Part shown: one piece after another, positions 44,457 through 54,040 of the stretch
Layout of the letters: each line of letters begins with the position of its first letter
Numbering within the stretch: position 1 is the first letter of the stretch
Source of the DNA: Caloramator australicus RC3
GTDB taxonomy: Bacteria; Bacillota; Clostridia; Clostridiales; Caloramatoraceae
Direction: 5' to 3'
DNA length: 64,000 nucleotides
Assembly (NCBI RefSeq): GCF_000297115.1
Contig: NZ_CAKP01000082.1
Span: 124,001 to 188,000 of the forward strand
Position numbers and translations under genes: made by a program
Notes under the pieces: generated by a model
Databases searched by the model: none
What the model was told of the DNA's origin: nothing
What the model saw: only the letters and a program-made list of their open reading frames with translations

Positions 44457-46065
44457 TTTGAGCATGTTAGTTTATGTTTTAGCTATAATCTTTTTTGCCT
44501 TTGTTTCGGTTTACTATAATAGGTTTTACCTTCATATGGCTCAGCTTGTAGGATACAAACCAAATGAATTTTTAAATTGGCTTAATAAGTATGATAGGGA
44601 TAATTTTAAAAGAAATTTTATATTTTTATTTTTACTTTTCATTTCAAATCTTTTTCCAAAAGATTATAGTTCTTATGCACTATTAATTCTTTGGATTGCT
44701 TTGGCTTCAATAAATATTTACACCCATTATAATAGAAGGAAAAAGGCAAAAAAACCTCTTAATTTTACATATAGAGCTAAAAGATTATTTGCCTGTGCAT
44801 TATTTCTAAATTTATTGCTTGTTATAATATCTTATGCTTTATTTAAGTCACCATTGGCCTTTATAAATGGATTGATTTTAATACAGGTTTTTATTTCTTA
44901 TTTAATGCTGATTTCCTTAAAAATAATGCTGCCTATTGAAAAGAAAATCCAGCAGGGCTTTATAAACGAGGCAAGGGAAATAATTAAAAGGAGAAAGGAC
45001 CTTTTAGTTATCGGCATCACAGGAAGCTACGGAAAAACAAGCACTAAATATTTTATAAAAACAATTCTTTCGGAAAAATATAATACCCTAATGACGCCTG
45101 AAAGTTATAATACTCCAATGGGAATTACAAAGGTAGTTAGGGAACAATTAAGGGATGAACATGAAATTTTTGTATGTGAAATGGGAGCAAGATATGTTGG
45201 AGATATAAAGGAGCTTTGCGATATAGTTTATCCTAAAATGGGAGTATTAACTGCCGTTGGCCTTCAGCATCTTGAAACAATGGGATCACAGGAAAACATT
45301 AAAAAGACAAAATATGCACTAATAGAATCCTTGCCAGATGATGGTGTCGCCTTCTTTAATGGAGATAACGATATTTGTTTTGAACTTTCTAAAAGGAGAA
45401 ACATAGAAACTTATGTATATGGAACAAATAAAAAAGAAGGCATAAATGTATATGCAACAGACATAAAAAATACTAGGGAAGGTTTAAAGTTTACTGTTCA
45501 TGGAGATGTTGATGGTAAAATAGTGCAATTTGAATGTAGAACAAAACTCTTAGGAAAACATAATGTTAATAATATTTTAGCAGGAGTCGCAGTTGCCCTA
45601 AAGCTTGGTCTTTCTGAAGAAGAAATAAAGAGGGGGATTGAAAAAATAGAGCCGGTTCCACATAGGCTTCAAATCCTCGATACTAACAATGGAGTTACAG
45701 TAATAGATGATGCCTTTAATTCAAATCCTGAAGGTTCAGCCTTAGCCCTTGAAGCACTTTCTGAAATGGATGGAGGCAAAAAAATTATTGTAACTCCTGG
45801 AATGATTGAACTTGGAGAAGTTGAGTATGAAGAAAACAAAAAATTTGGCCAAAGAATTGCAAAAACCTGTGACTATGCTATATTAGTTGGAAGAAAAAGA
45901 AGTATTCCTATAGTTGATGGCTTAAAGGAGGAAAACTTCCCAGAGGATAGGATTATAATTGTAAATAGTCTTGATGAAGCAACAAAAGAATTAAGTAAAA
46001 TAGTATCTATTGGAGATATCGTATTGTTTGAGAACGATCTGCCTGATAATTATAATGAAAATTAA
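44449..46065 (+). CDS. Membrane-anchored MurF-like Mur ligase
   Basis: Up to 538 residues. Residues 5-165 hold four or five membrane segments instead of the usual UDP-MurNAc-binding domain of MurF. The C-terminal 370 residues are a Mur ligase: P-loop [50 protein letters not shown] and [13 protein letters not shown]. MurF normally adds D-Ala-D-Ala to UDP-MurNAc-tripeptide. The Ddl gene right behind fits that, though the membrane domain suggests a lipid-linked or otherwise different substrate. GTG, TTG or ATG starts (44449, 44458, 44464) are all possible. Confidence 0.85.
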   Translation: MSDLSMLVYVLAIIFFAFVSVYYNRFYLHMAQLVGYKPNEFLNWLNKYDRDNFKRNFIFLFLLFISNLFPKDYSSYALLILWIALASINIYTHYNRRKKAKKPLNFTYRAKRLFACALFLNLLLVIISYALFKSPLAFINGLILIQVFISYLMLISLKIMLPIEKKIQQGFINEAREIIKRRKDLLVIGITGSYGKTSTKYFIKTILSEKYNTLMTPESYNTPMGITKVVREQLRDEHEIFVCEMGARYVGDIKELCDIVYPKMGVLTAVGLQHLETMGSQENIKKTKYALIESLPDDGVAFFNGDNDICFELSKRRNIETYVYGTNKKEGINVYATDIKNTREGLKFTVHGDVDGKIVQFECRTKLLGKHNVNNILAGVAVALKLGLSEEEIKRGIEKIEPVPHRLQILDTNNGVTVIDDAFNSNPEGSALALEALSEMDGGKKIIVTPGMIELGEVEYEENKKFGQRIAKTCDYAILVGRKRSIPIVDGLKEENFPEDRIIIVNSLDEATKELSKIVSIGDIVLFENDLPDNYNEN

Positions 46066-46076
46066 GGAGGATAGAG

Positions 46077-47258
46077 ATGGTTAAGAAAAATGTTTTAATA
46101 ATGTTTGGAGGAAGAAGCGTTGAACATGAAGTTTCTGTTATAACAGGCCTTCAGGTGGCTGAAAATATCGACAAGGAAAAATATAATGTTGTTCCGCTTT
46201 TTATTACAAAACAGGGTGAATGGTATACTGGGGATGAGTTATTGGATATAAAAAATTATAAGAATTTAGATGTTCTTCTTAGCAAGGCCAAAAAAGTTTA
46301 TCTTGAACCTATTCCTAATAATCCTTATTTAAAATTTTATCCTGAAAAGGGTTTGTTTAAAAAAACACCAGAACCAATAAAAATAGATGTTGTTTTTCCA
46401 GCATTACATGGATCCCATGGTGAAGATGGAACAATGCAAGGCCTTTTAGAGCTTTGTAATATTCCTTATGTTGGAAGTGGAGTTTTAGGTTCTGCGGTTG
46501 GAATGGATAAAATCATAATGAAGGATATTTTCAAAGCCAACGATATTCCAATAGTTAATTATACATGGTTTTTAAGAAGGGATTATGTAAATGACAGCGA
46601 AAGGGTTTTAAATTATCTTGAAGATAAATTAAAATATCCTTTGTTTGTAAAACCAGCAAATTTAGGTTCAAGTATAGGTATTTCAAAGGCGAAAAATAGA
46701 GATGAGCTAATAAATGCAATAGAAATTGCAATAAACTATGATAGAAAGATTATAGTCGAAGAGGCTGTTGAAAATCCAATGGAGATAAATTGCTCCGTAA
46801 TTGGCTTTGATAATGAATATAATGCATCAGTTTTAGAGGAGCCTGTCTCTTGGCAGGAATTCTTGAGTTTTGAGGATAAATATTTAAGGGGAAATAAAAA
46901 CTCAGGCATGAAAAGTGCAGCAAGGAGGATTCCTGCACCAATTCCAGAAGATAAAACTAAAGAAATTCAAGACCTTGCTATAAAGGTATTTAAAATTTTA
47001 GACTGCTCAGGAATTTCAAGAATTGATTTTCTTGTTGAAAAGGACACTATGAAGGTTTATGTAAACGAAATAAATACTATGCCAGGGTCTATATCCTTTT
47101 ATCTTTGGGAACCAACAGGGCTAAAGTTTAAAGATTTAATTAATAAACTCATAGAATATGCAATTTTGAGAAATCAAGAGTATAATAAAAATATATACGT
47201 ATTTGATACTCCATTGCTTAAAAAGGCTAGTTCAGGAGTTAAAGGAGGAAAAATATAA
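46077..47258 (+). CDS. ddl: D-alanine--D-alanine ligase
   Basis: A 393-residue ATP-grasp ligase: [19 protein letters not shown] at the N-terminus, [43 protein letters not shown] and [20 protein letters not shown]. All active-site blocks are present. The omega-loop region [17 protein letters not shown] is of the D-Ala type rather than VanA/VanB (D-lactate) type, as far as can be judged by eye. Strong AGGAGG before the ATG. Follows the MurF-like gene by 11 bp, so the two products probably act together. Confidence 0.92.
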   Translation: MVKKNVLIMFGGRSVEHEVSVITGLQVAENIDKEKYNVVPLFITKQGEWYTGDELLDIKNYKNLDVLLSKAKKVYLEPIPNNPYLKFYPEKGLFKKTPEPIKIDVVFPALHGSHGEDGTMQGLLELCNIPYVGSGVLGSAVGMDKIIMKDIFKANDIPIVNYTWFLRRDYVNDSERVLNYLEDKLKYPLFVKPANLGSSIGISKAKNRDELINAIEIAINYDRKIIVEEAVENPMEINCSVIGFDNEYNASVLEEPVSWQEFLSFEDKYLRGNKNSGMKSAARRIPAPIPEDKTKEIQDLAIKVFKILDCSGISRIDFLVEKDTMKVYVNEINTMPGSISFYLWEPTGLKFKDLINKLIEYAILRNQEYNKNIYVFDTPLLKKASSGVKGGKI

Positions 47259-47290
47259 GAGGGAACTAATTTGTTCCCTCTAATTTTTTT
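47259..47290. terminator. Bidirectional terminator after ddl
   Basis: GAGGGAAC and GTTCCCTC pair over a 6-base loop, followed by TAATTTTTTT. It also serves the convergent NapH-like gene. Confidence 0.85.
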
Positions 47291-47769
47291 GATATTTGGA
47301 ATCCATTTTTTACTGCTTTATCAACGAGGTCGCTTAAGTGTCCCATTGGACAAATCTGGCACCAGCTTCTTGGCTTAAATATTGTTCCAAGAGTTATACC
47401 TACTAAAAGGGAAAGAGTCATAAATCTATAAATTGAAAAGGAGATTTTGAGGATGCTACCCTTTGAATGAAACAAAGATAAGCTTAAGAGAGAAAGCATA
47501 AGGAGTAACAATATATTTTTTACACCTTTTGTTCGCATAAAATTAGGTAATGGATTATTTAAAGAAATATATTTTAAAAATTTACCTAATAAAGAACCCC
47601 GAGGACAATAATGGGAACAATGGATTTTACCTCTACCTAAAAAAGCATGAAATGGAGGCATTATCATACATATTATTCCTAAAAGTCCTATTACAGGATA
47701 AAAATAACCAAGTATCACGAAGGATGCTAATATTATCCATGACCAGTGCTGATGACTTTTCTTTTTCAT
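47266..47769 (-). CDS. NapH-like 4Fe-4S membrane protein
   Basis: A 167-residue membrane protein with about four membrane segments and cysteine pairs CSHYCPRGSLLG and CQICPMGHLSDLV, the CxxxCP arrangement of NapH/YccM-type proteins that link membrane electron transfer to 4Fe-4S centres. The usual C-terminal ferredoxin domain is missing, so it is a short version. Start ATG 47769 behind GGGAGGG. Its promoter has a palindrome in the spacer, so it is probably tightly regulated. Confidence 0.8.
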   Translation of the reverse strand: MKKKSHQHWSWIILASFVILGYFYPVIGLLGIICMIMPPFHAFLGRGKIHCSHYCPRGSLLGKFLKYISLNNPLPNFMRTKGVKNILLLLMLSLLSLSLFHSKGSILKISFSIYRFMTLSLLVGITLGTIFKPRSWCQICPMGHLSDLVDKAVKNGFQISKKLEGTN

Positions 47770-47828
47770 ATACTTCCCTCCCTTTAGCAACTATTTTTGT
47801 TAAAACTTCGTAACATAAGCTATTACTT

Positions 47829-47857
47829 ATTATACTTATACGGGGTATAAGTGTCAA
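47829..47857 (-). promoter_or_regulatory. Promoter of the NapH-like gene with palindromic operator in the spacer
   Basis: On the minus strand TTGACA (47857-47852) and TATAAT (47834-47829) are consensus boxes 17 bases apart. The spacer CTTATACCCCGTATAAG is itself the palindrome: ACTTATAC and GTATAAGT arms (47834-47852) around three bases. A repressor dimer bound here would block polymerase. The TATACCCC...GTATA style recalls CsoR/CstR-type operators (ATACCCnnnGGGTAT), but this is not a full match. Confidence 0.75.
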
Positions 47858-47938
47858 ATGAAAAATATTTTAGAAAATTCTTTAACTTTCTACTAAAATA
47901 GTTTAAAATTAGTAATGTGAATGAAAAGGAGGGATAAG

Positions 47939-48979
47939 ATGGAAGGAAAGGAGATATTAAAGAAATTAAGTGATCTAAATGCGGTTTCAGGTAGTGAATA
48001 TTTATTGCAGGATGATTTGGAATGCACTTTTAAGCCCTATGTAAATGAAATTAAAAAGGGAAAAATGGGAGACTTTATAGCTATTAAAAGGGGAGAAGGG
48101 GAGGATAGATTAAAAATATTAATAACTGCCCATGTAGATGAAATAGGCCTTATGGTTACGGATATCGATGAACGTGGATTTGTTTCCTTTACAAATGTTG
48201 GCGGAGTAGATCCAAAGACTTTACCTGCCCAAGAGGTTATAATTCATGGCTTAAGGGATGTGCATGGAGTAATTGGAGCAAAACCACCACATGTTTTAAC
48301 TGAAAAGGATAGAAAAAAGGCAATTAAAATGGATGAGATGGTAATAGATTGTGGGATGACAAAGGATGAATTAAAAGAATTAGTAAAAATTGGAGATTAC
48401 ATTACAATAAAGAAAGAGTCGTTGGAGCTTTTAGGTGATTTCATTACAGGAAAAGCCCTTGATAATCGTGTTGGTATAATGGCACTTTATGAATGTGCCA
48501 AAGAATTGAATAAAATAAAACATACTGCTGATGTTTATTTTGCAGCTACAACTCAAGAGGAAAGGGGTCTTTTAGGGATTAAAACAACTACCTATGAAGT
48601 AAATCCTGATATTGGAATAGTTGTTGATGTAACCTTTGGAGATAAATATGCAAATCCTGATATTCAGCTTGAGTGTGGAAAGGGAGTTGAAATCACTATA
48701 GGACCAAATATTCACCCTGAGCTTTCTGAAAAACTTATTAAACTTGCTGATGAATATGGTATACCATATACCATTGATGTTGCACCAGGAGGAACAGGGA
48801 CAGAAACTTGGAATCTTCAGGTGACAAGAGAAGGTGTTCCAACTCTTTTAGTTTCTGTTCCTATAAAGTATATGCACACATCTACGGAAATTGTAAATTA
48901 TAAAGATATCGTTAGAGCTGGAAGACTATTAGCTTTGTTTATTTCTTCTTTGAAGAATTGGGGTGATATTTATGCTTAA
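47939..48979 (+). CDS. M42-family metallo-aminopeptidase, first of three
   Basis: A 346-residue dinuclear-metal aminopeptidase of the M42 (TET/FrvX, glutamyl aminopeptidase-like) family. Metal and catalytic residues are visible in TAHVDEIGLM, GKALDNRVGIMALYE, TTQEERGLLG, VVDVTFGDK and KYMHTSTEIV. It trims peptides from the N-terminus in large tetrahedral assemblies. Start ATG 47939 behind GGAGGG. It overlaps the second M42 gene by 8 bases, forming one operon. Confidence 0.92.
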   Translation: MEGKEILKKLSDLNAVSGSEYLLQDDLECTFKPYVNEIKKGKMGDFIAIKRGEGEDRLKILITAHVDEIGLMVTDIDERGFVSFTNVGGVDPKTLPAQEVIIHGLRDVHGVIGAKPPHVLTEKDRKKAIKMDEMVIDCGMTKDELKELVKIGDYITIKKESLELLGDFITGKALDNRVGIMALYECAKELNKIKHTADVYFAATTQEERGLLGIKTTTYEVNPDIGIVVDVTFGDKYANPDIQLECGKGVEITIGPNIHPELSEKLIKLADEYGIPYTIDVAPGGTGTETWNLQVTREGVPTLLVSVPIKYMHTSTEIVNYKDIVRAGRLLALFISSLKNWGDIYA

Positions 48980-49973
48980 AAAATTAACAGATGCCTTTGG
49001 TGTTTCAGGTTATGAAAAGGAAGTAAGGGAAGTTATTAAGGAAGAAGTTAAGGATCTTGGAGAAGTATTTATAGATAAGCTTGGTAATTTAATAGTTCAC
49101 AAGAGGGGTAACGGTAAAAGGGTTATGCTTGCTGCCCATATGGATGAAGTAGGATTTATTGTAACAGGAATTAAGGATGATGGTAGAATTAAGTTTGCAC
49201 CCGTTGGTGGAATAGACCCTAGAATTTTAATATCAAAAAGGGTTGTATTTGGAAGAAGCAAAATAAAGGGTATCATAGGATATAAACCGATTCACCTTCA
49301 AAACGAAGGGGAAAGGTCAAATCCAGTAAATATAAAGGATTTGTTTATCGATATTGGTGCAACAAGCAAGGAAGAGGCTCTAAAGCATGTAAAGCTTGGT
49401 GATTATGCTACCTTTGAAAGTGAATATGTAGATATGGGAAGATATATAAAGGCAAAGGCTTTGGATGATAGAGTAGGATGTGCTGTTTTAATTGATGTAT
49501 TAAAGGAGAATTATAACTTAGATTTATATTGTGTATTTACTGTTCAGGAGGAAGTAGGGCTCAGAGGGGCCACCGTTGCAGCATACAGCATAGAACCAGA
49601 GATTGCTCTTGCTATTGAAGGAACGACCTGCGCTGATTTTGTAAAGGATGAAAAGGACTTTGTAACAGAAACAGGAAAGGGACCAGCATTGTCGGTTATG
49701 GATTCCTCATCGATTGCTAATGAAAAACTTCTTAAGTTGATTATTAAAGTAGCAGAAGAAAATAAAATACCCTATCAACTGAGAAGAGGAACGGTGGGTG
49801 GAAATGATGCAGGCGCTATTCATAAAGCAAAAACTGGCTGTAAAACTGCAAGCATCTCTGTTCCTACAAGATATATACACTCACCCATAAGCATGATTCA
49901 TAAGGAAGACTATGAAAATACTTTAAAATTAACTAAAAAAGTTTTAGAAAGTCTAGAAGAGGAGGAGTTATGA
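48972..49973 (+). CDS. M42-family metallo-aminopeptidase, second of three
   Basis: A 333-residue M42 enzyme with AAHMDEVGFIV, KALDDRVGCAVLIDVL, TVQEEVGLRGATVAAY, LAIEGTTCADF and TRYIHSPISMI. The acid ligand normally seen as VD-V-T is here IEGTT, a Glu-for-Asp change that occurs in one M42 branch and may change metal or substrate choice. ATG 48972 overlaps the first gene; the last bases overlap the third gene. Confidence 0.92.
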   Translation: MLKKLTDAFGVSGYEKEVREVIKEEVKDLGEVFIDKLGNLIVHKRGNGKRVMLAAHMDEVGFIVTGIKDDGRIKFAPVGGIDPRILISKRVVFGRSKIKGIIGYKPIHLQNEGERSNPVNIKDLFIDIGATSKEEALKHVKLGDYATFESEYVDMGRYIKAKALDDRVGCAVLIDVLKENYNLDLYCVFTVQEEVGLRGATVAAYSIEPEIALAIEGTTCADFVKDEKDFVTETGKGPALSVMDSSSIANEKLLKLIIKVAEENKIPYQLRRGTVGGNDAGAIHKAKTGCKTASISVPTRYIHSPISMIHKEDYENTLKLTKKVLESLEEEEL

Positions 49974-50959
49974 TGGAATTATTAAGGGATTTAGTTTCAA
50001 TATATGGCCCATCGGGAAGAGAAGATTTGGTTGCTGATTTTATAATAGTGCAAATAAAGGATTATGTTGATGAGGTTCAAAAGGATGCTTTAGGCAATGT
50101 CATTGCTATGAAAAAGGGTAAGGGAAGTAAAAAGGTTATGCTTGCTGCCCATATGGACCAAATCGGAATTATGGTAACCTTTATTGATGAAAATGGATTT
50201 TTGAGATTTTCTAACATAGGAGGATTAAATCCATATTCCCTTTTATATAAGAGGGTTATGTTTAAAAATGGAGTTGAAGGAATTATATCAAAGGAACAAA
50301 AGGCAGATATTAAGGAACTTACACTTAAGGAACTTTACATAGATATTGGAGCATCTACAAGAGAAGAGGCAAGCCAAAAGGTTCAAATAGGGGACTTTGG
50401 AGTATTTAAGTCGGATTTTCAAGATTTTGGCGACAGAGTAGTTGGTGCTGCCTTTGACGACAGATTAGGGTGCTATGTTTTATTAGAAGTAGCAAAACAG
50501 ATTAAGGATAGTGAAAATGATATTTATTTTGTATTTACAACTCAAGAGGAGGTTGGGTTAAGGGGAGCTAAGGTTTCTGCCTTTAGAATTGAGCCTGATC
50601 TTGCTATAGCTGTTGATGTTACTGCAACTGGAGATACTCCAAATTGTAATAAAATGGCTGTTAAATTAGGAGAAGGTGCAGCAATAAAAATAATGGATAG
50701 GGCATTTATAGTTCATCCTAAGGTAAAAGAGCTTCTTGTTAGGGTGGCAGAGGCAAATAATGTTAAATATCAATTTGAAATTTTAGAGATGGGAACAACA
50801 GATGCTGCAGAAATTTTTACTACTAAAACGGGAGTTCCAACAGGAGTAATATCAATTCCTACAAGATATATTCATTCCCATAGCGAAATGGCTGATAAAA
50901 GGGATATAAAGGCCGCAATTGATATACTTAAATATTTAGTGCCTAATAATTTAGATTAA
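49970..50959 (+). CDS. M42-family metallo-aminopeptidase, third of three
   Basis: A 329-residue M42 enzyme with AAHMDQIGIMV, AAFDDRLGCYVLLEV, TTQEEVGLRGAKVSAF, AIAVDVTATGD and TRYIHSHSEMAD. The residue after the metal-binding Asp is Gln rather than the usual Glu. All five metal ligands remain. ATG 49970 (or 49973) behind GGAGGAG, overlapping the second gene. The three paralogues differ enough to suggest different peptide specificities. Confidence 0.92.
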   Translation: MMELLRDLVSIYGPSGREDLVADFIIVQIKDYVDEVQKDALGNVIAMKKGKGSKKVMLAAHMDQIGIMVTFIDENGFLRFSNIGGLNPYSLLYKRVMFKNGVEGIISKEQKADIKELTLKELYIDIGASTREEASQKVQIGDFGVFKSDFQDFGDRVVGAAFDDRLGCYVLLEVAKQIKDSENDIYFVFTTQEEVGLRGAKVSAFRIEPDLAIAVDVTATGDTPNCNKMAVKLGEGAAIKIMDRAFIVHPKVKELLVRVAEANNVKYQFEILEMGTTDAAEIFTTKTGVPTGVISIPTRYIHSHSEMADKRDIKAAIDILKYLVPNNLD

Positions 50960-51025
50960 GATTTTAGTAGCAAATTTATTATATTTTCATATTATATAAT
51001 TGTAATACTCTTTTTAGGGGATAAT

Positions 51026-51553
51026 ATGCCGGGGGATATAAAAAAGGCAGCAAAATTTTCTGTTAATATCAATTATCCAGAACCTAAGGTTGAAAAGAAA
51101 AGTATTAATTATGCAAATTTACTGCTGCTTGACTATTCAGGCCTTGTTAGTGAACTCTCTGCAACATTACTTTATGTTTATCAACATTTAATATCTGATG
51201 GAAAATATGAGGATTATGCTGAAGCGGTGGCAGGGATAGCGGTTATTGAAATGAAACACTTAGAACTTCTTGGAGAAACAATTAAATTATTAGGCTTAAA
51301 ACCGATGTATGCTATCCCACATATGGGGCTTTATTATCCTTGGAATTCAAAACTTATTGACTACTCAACAAATATTAATAAGATGATAGATATAGATATA
51401 CAGTCTGAGCTTGATGCCATTAAACAATACGAGAATCATAAGATATTAATAAAGGATAAATACATTGTAGAGTTATTGAACAGAATTATAGAAGATGAAA
51501 AATTGCACCTTAAATTTTTTAGAGAGCTTAAAGGAAAATATGAAAGGAGCTAA
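51026..51553 (+). CDS. Ferritin-like di-iron (or di-manganese) protein
   Basis: A 175-residue four-helix protein. The metal-binding pattern is visible: SELSATLLYVYQH, then EMKHLELLGE (ExxH), SELDAIKQYENHK and EDEKLHLKFF (ExxH). This is the ferritin/rubrerythrin/Mn-catalase-like fold, similar to spore-coat CotJC-like or bacterioferritin-like short proteins. It has no rubredoxin domain. Probably handles peroxide or iron. ATG 51026 has AGGGGA upstream. Single gene with terminator. Confidence 0.8.
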   Translation: MPGDIKKAAKFSVNINYPEPKVEKKSINYANLLLLDYSGLVSELSATLLYVYQHLISDGKYEDYAEAVAGIAVIEMKHLELLGETIKLLGLKPMYAIPHMGLYYPWNSKLIDYSTNINKMIDIDIQSELDAIKQYENHKILIKDKYIVELLNRIIEDEKLHLKFFRELKGKYERS

Positions 51554-51578
51554 TAGACTTTACTATTAGCTCTAATTT
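51547..51578 (+). terminator. Rho-independent terminator after the ferritin-like gene
   Basis: GAGCTAATAG and CTATTAGCTC form a perfect 10-bp stem with a 6-base loop, overlapping the stop codon, followed by TAATTTT. Confidence 0.88.
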
Positions 51579-51731
51579 TATTAAGTATAAAACTAGATAA
51601 GTAGAGTTCATACTAAAGGTAATATATCGATTTATTGTATATCAACAAAAAATATTGGACAATTTGTCGTTGAATTATTGAAGGTAATGTTATAAAATTT
51701 AATATAAATTTTGCTAATGGAGGTAATAATT

Positions 51732-53084
51732 ATGGCAAACATAACTCTAGACTATTCGAAAGTTTTAGGTTTTGTTAACATGGAAGAGATTAAAGGTTTA
51801 GAGGGGCAAATAAGGGATGCACATGAGAAGTTACATAATAAAACTGGAGCTGGAAGCGACTTTTTAGGTTGGGTTACGTTACCTAAGGATTATGATAAAG
51901 AAGAATTTGAGAGGATTATTAATGCTGCAGAAAGGATAAAGACAAATTCTGATGCCCTTGTTGTTATAGGAATAGGTGGTTCATACTTAGGAGCTAGGGC
52001 AGCTATTGAGATGTTAAATCATACCTTCTATAATGTTCTTCCTAAAAATAAAAGAAAAACTCCTGAAATATATTTTGTTGGAAACAACATAAGTCCTGTG
52101 TATATGCGTGATTTACTTGATGTATTAGAAGGTAAGGAAATATCTGTTAATGTTATATCAAAATCAGGAACAACTACAGAGCCTGCAATTGCTTTTAGAA
52201 TATTTAAAGAATATATGGAAAATAAATATGGTAAAGAAGGCGCAAAGGAAAGAATTTATGCAACAACCGATAAAGCAAAGGGGGCCCTTAGAAAACTTGC
52301 TGAAGAGGAAGGTTACGAAACCTTTATAATTCCAGATGATGTAGGAGGAAGATATTCTGTTTTAACAGCGGTTGGATTACTTCCAATTGCGGTAAGCGGA
52401 GTTGATATAAGGGAAATGATGAAGGGTGCCTTGGACGGAATGAAGGAATATTCAAACTTAGATGTCATTAATAACCCAGCCTATCTTTATGCTGCAATAA
52501 GAAATGCTCTATATAGAAAGGGAAAGACAGTTGAAATAATGGCCAACTATGAACCAGGATTACATTATTTTGCAGAATGGTGGAAACAGCTCTTTGGAGA
52601 AAGTGAAGGTAAGGACGGAAAGGGAATTTATCCTGCTTCAGTTGATTTTACAACAGATCTTCATTCTATGGGACAGTATATTCAAGATGGTTTAAGACAT
52701 ATATTTGAAACAGTTTTAAATGTTGAAAAACCAAGATACGATGTTGAGATTAAGGAAGATAAGGATAATATAGACGGTCTTAATTTCTTAGCTGGCAAAA
52801 CAATGGATTTTGTTAATAAAAAGGCCTTTGAAGGAACTGTTCTTGCCCATACAGATGGAAATGTTCCGAATATAATAATAAATATTCCAGAGTTAACTCC
52901 ATATTATTTTGGAAAGCTTGTTTATATGTTTGAAAAGGCATGTGGAATTAGCGGCTATATGTTAGGAGTAAATCCTTTCGATCAACCTGGAGTTGAGGCT
53001 TATAAAAAGAACATGTTTGCTCTTTTAGGAAAACCAGGATATGAGGAGGAAAGAAAAAGACTTGAAGAAAGACTAGGAAGATAA
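51732..53084 (+). CDS. pgi: Glucose-6-phosphate isomerase
   Basis: A 450-residue glycolytic/gluconeogenic enzyme interconverting glucose 6-phosphate and fructose 6-phosphate. Family blocks seen: [57 protein letters not shown], GMLxH-type [18 protein letters not shown] and [18 protein letters not shown]. Catalytic Glu and Lys blocks are present. Length fits the bacterial PGI type. ATG 51732 behind GGAGG. Monocistronic. Confidence 0.96.
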   Translation: MANITLDYSKVLGFVNMEEIKGLEGQIRDAHEKLHNKTGAGSDFLGWVTLPKDYDKEEFERIINAAERIKTNSDALVVIGIGGSYLGARAAIEMLNHTFYNVLPKNKRKTPEIYFVGNNISPVYMRDLLDVLEGKEISVNVISKSGTTTEPAIAFRIFKEYMENKYGKEGAKERIYATTDKAKGALRKLAEEEGYETFIIPDDVGGRYSVLTAVGLLPIAVSGVDIREMMKGALDGMKEYSNLDVINNPAYLYAAIRNALYRKGKTVEIMANYEPGLHYFAEWWKQLFGESEGKDGKGIYPASVDFTTDLHSMGQYIQDGLRHIFETVLNVEKPRYDVEIKEDKDNIDGLNFLAGKTMDFVNKKAFEGTVLAHTDGNVPNIIINIPELTPYYFGKLVYMFEKACGISGYMLGVNPFDQPGVEAYKKNMFALLGKPGYEEERKRLEERLGR

Positions 53085-53086
53085 TA

Positions 53087-53112
53087 GCCCCAAGGGATAC
53101 CTTGGGGTTATT
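53087..53112. terminator. Bidirectional terminator after pgi
   Basis: CCCCAAGG and CCTTGGGG pair over a 4-base loop between pgi and the convergent gene that follows. Confidence 0.8.
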
Positions 53113-53371
53113 CCTCTAATACGACTATTTCGAACTTGTCAAAATCGATTTCTTCTATAAAGTTATCCTGTGTGAAAATTGTTTTTTTAAGTTTATTGAA
53201 TTCTTCAAGATTATGTGGAAGCCAATATGGCTTTTGAATATCCAGTTTTTGAGCTATTTCTGTTATACATTTTTTAAGCTGCTCTTGATAACTTATATTT
53301 TCATTATTTATAGCTTCTTCATGCATTATAATCTTATTATTTTTTATAACTTTACCCCAAATTCTTAGCAA
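53108..53371 (-). CDS. Small protein of unknown function
   Basis: An 87-residue cytoplasmic protein starting RIWGKVIKNNKIIMHEEA, with KPYWLPHNLEEFNKLKK near the middle and an acidic C-terminus. TTG start behind GGAAGGTGATA. Own strand, with a bidirectional terminator after it. The sequence style is that of a conserved clostridial unknown, but I cannot name the family. Confidence 0.65.
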   Translation of the reverse strand: MLRIWGKVIKNNKIIMHEEAINNENISYQEQLKKCITEIAQKLDIQKPYWLPHNLEEFNKLKKTIFTQDNFIEEIDFDKFEIVVLEE

Positions 53372-53456
53372 AATATCACCTTCCTATAAATATTTATTTG
53401 AATTATAACATCCTTTAGGTATAAAATAAAGATATAAACTATGGAAGGTGATAGAA

Positions 53457-53780
53457 GTGTTAATAAAAATTACGGATATAGCGATGAAAAAAATGATAGA
53501 AAACGCAAAAAATAATAATAAAGACACTGTGATAAATATTTATATTGATAGAGTTATGTGTAATTCTATAAAATATGGTTTGGCTTTTGGGGATAATAAC
53601 GAAAAAATCCATAAAATCGTTGGACCAATTAAGTTAGTTATAGATGAAGAACTGAATAAATATCATAATGAACTAGAAATAGATTATATTTTTAAACCAA
53701 AGGAAGGATTTGTCATTAAAGGATATCCAAAGTATAATAAAGGATGTTCAAAATGTAATGGATGCGGTAGAAAACCTTGA
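53457..53780 (+). CDS. HesB/IscA-like small protein
   Basis: A 107-residue protein beginning LIKITDIAMKKMIENAK and containing FKPKEGFVIKGYPKY, which resembles the HesB/IscA-type beta fold, with a C-terminal cysteine block CSKCNGCGRKP. The invariant IscA cysteines are not all in the standard places, so iron-sulfur cluster handling is only a possibility. The GTG at 53457 is better spaced from GGAAGGTGA than the GTG at 53448. Confidence 0.65.
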   Translation: MLIKITDIAMKKMIENAKNNNKDTVINIYIDRVMCNSIKYGLAFGDNNEKIHKIVGPIKLVIDEELNKYHNELEIDYIFKPKEGFVIKGYPKYNKGCSKCNGCGRKP

Positions 53781-53804
53781 CAAATTTTTATAATTTGTTA
53801 TCAT
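53777..53804 (+). promoter_or_regulatory. Promoter of the glyS T-box transcript
   Basis: TTGACA (53777-53782) and TATCAT (53799-53804), 16 bases apart, overlap the end of the HesB-like gene and precede the T-box leader. Confidence 0.65.
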
Positions 53805-53819
53805 AACAATTAAAAGTAA

Positions 53820-54012
53820 ATATTTATACAATGAAGGGGAGGAGTAGTTGATAGCCTCAATCATAGCGAGCCGGTGGGGGTGGAAGACTGGCATTGAGTT
53901 TCAACGAAGGGCGCCCTGGAGTAATTAAAACGAGGTGGGTCATACGACCAATTAGGGTGGAACCGCGGAAGCTAAGCCTTTCGTCCCTTGCGGGATGAAG
54001 GGCTTTTTATAT
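53820..54012 (+). promoter_or_regulatory. T-box riboswitch of glyS
   Basis: The leader contains GAGGAGTAG early, AGGGTGGAACCGCGG (53954-53968; the T-box core that pairs with the tRNA acceptor end) and then a terminator (GCCTTTCGTCCC / GGGATGAAGGGC, then TTTTT, to about 54010). Uncharged tRNA should stabilise the antiterminator and permit transcription of the synthetase behind it. I did not fix the specifier codon by eye; glycine is inferred from the gene controlled. Confidence 0.93.
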
Positions 54013-54040
54013 TGCGAATTTATTAAAAGGAGGGCATAAT

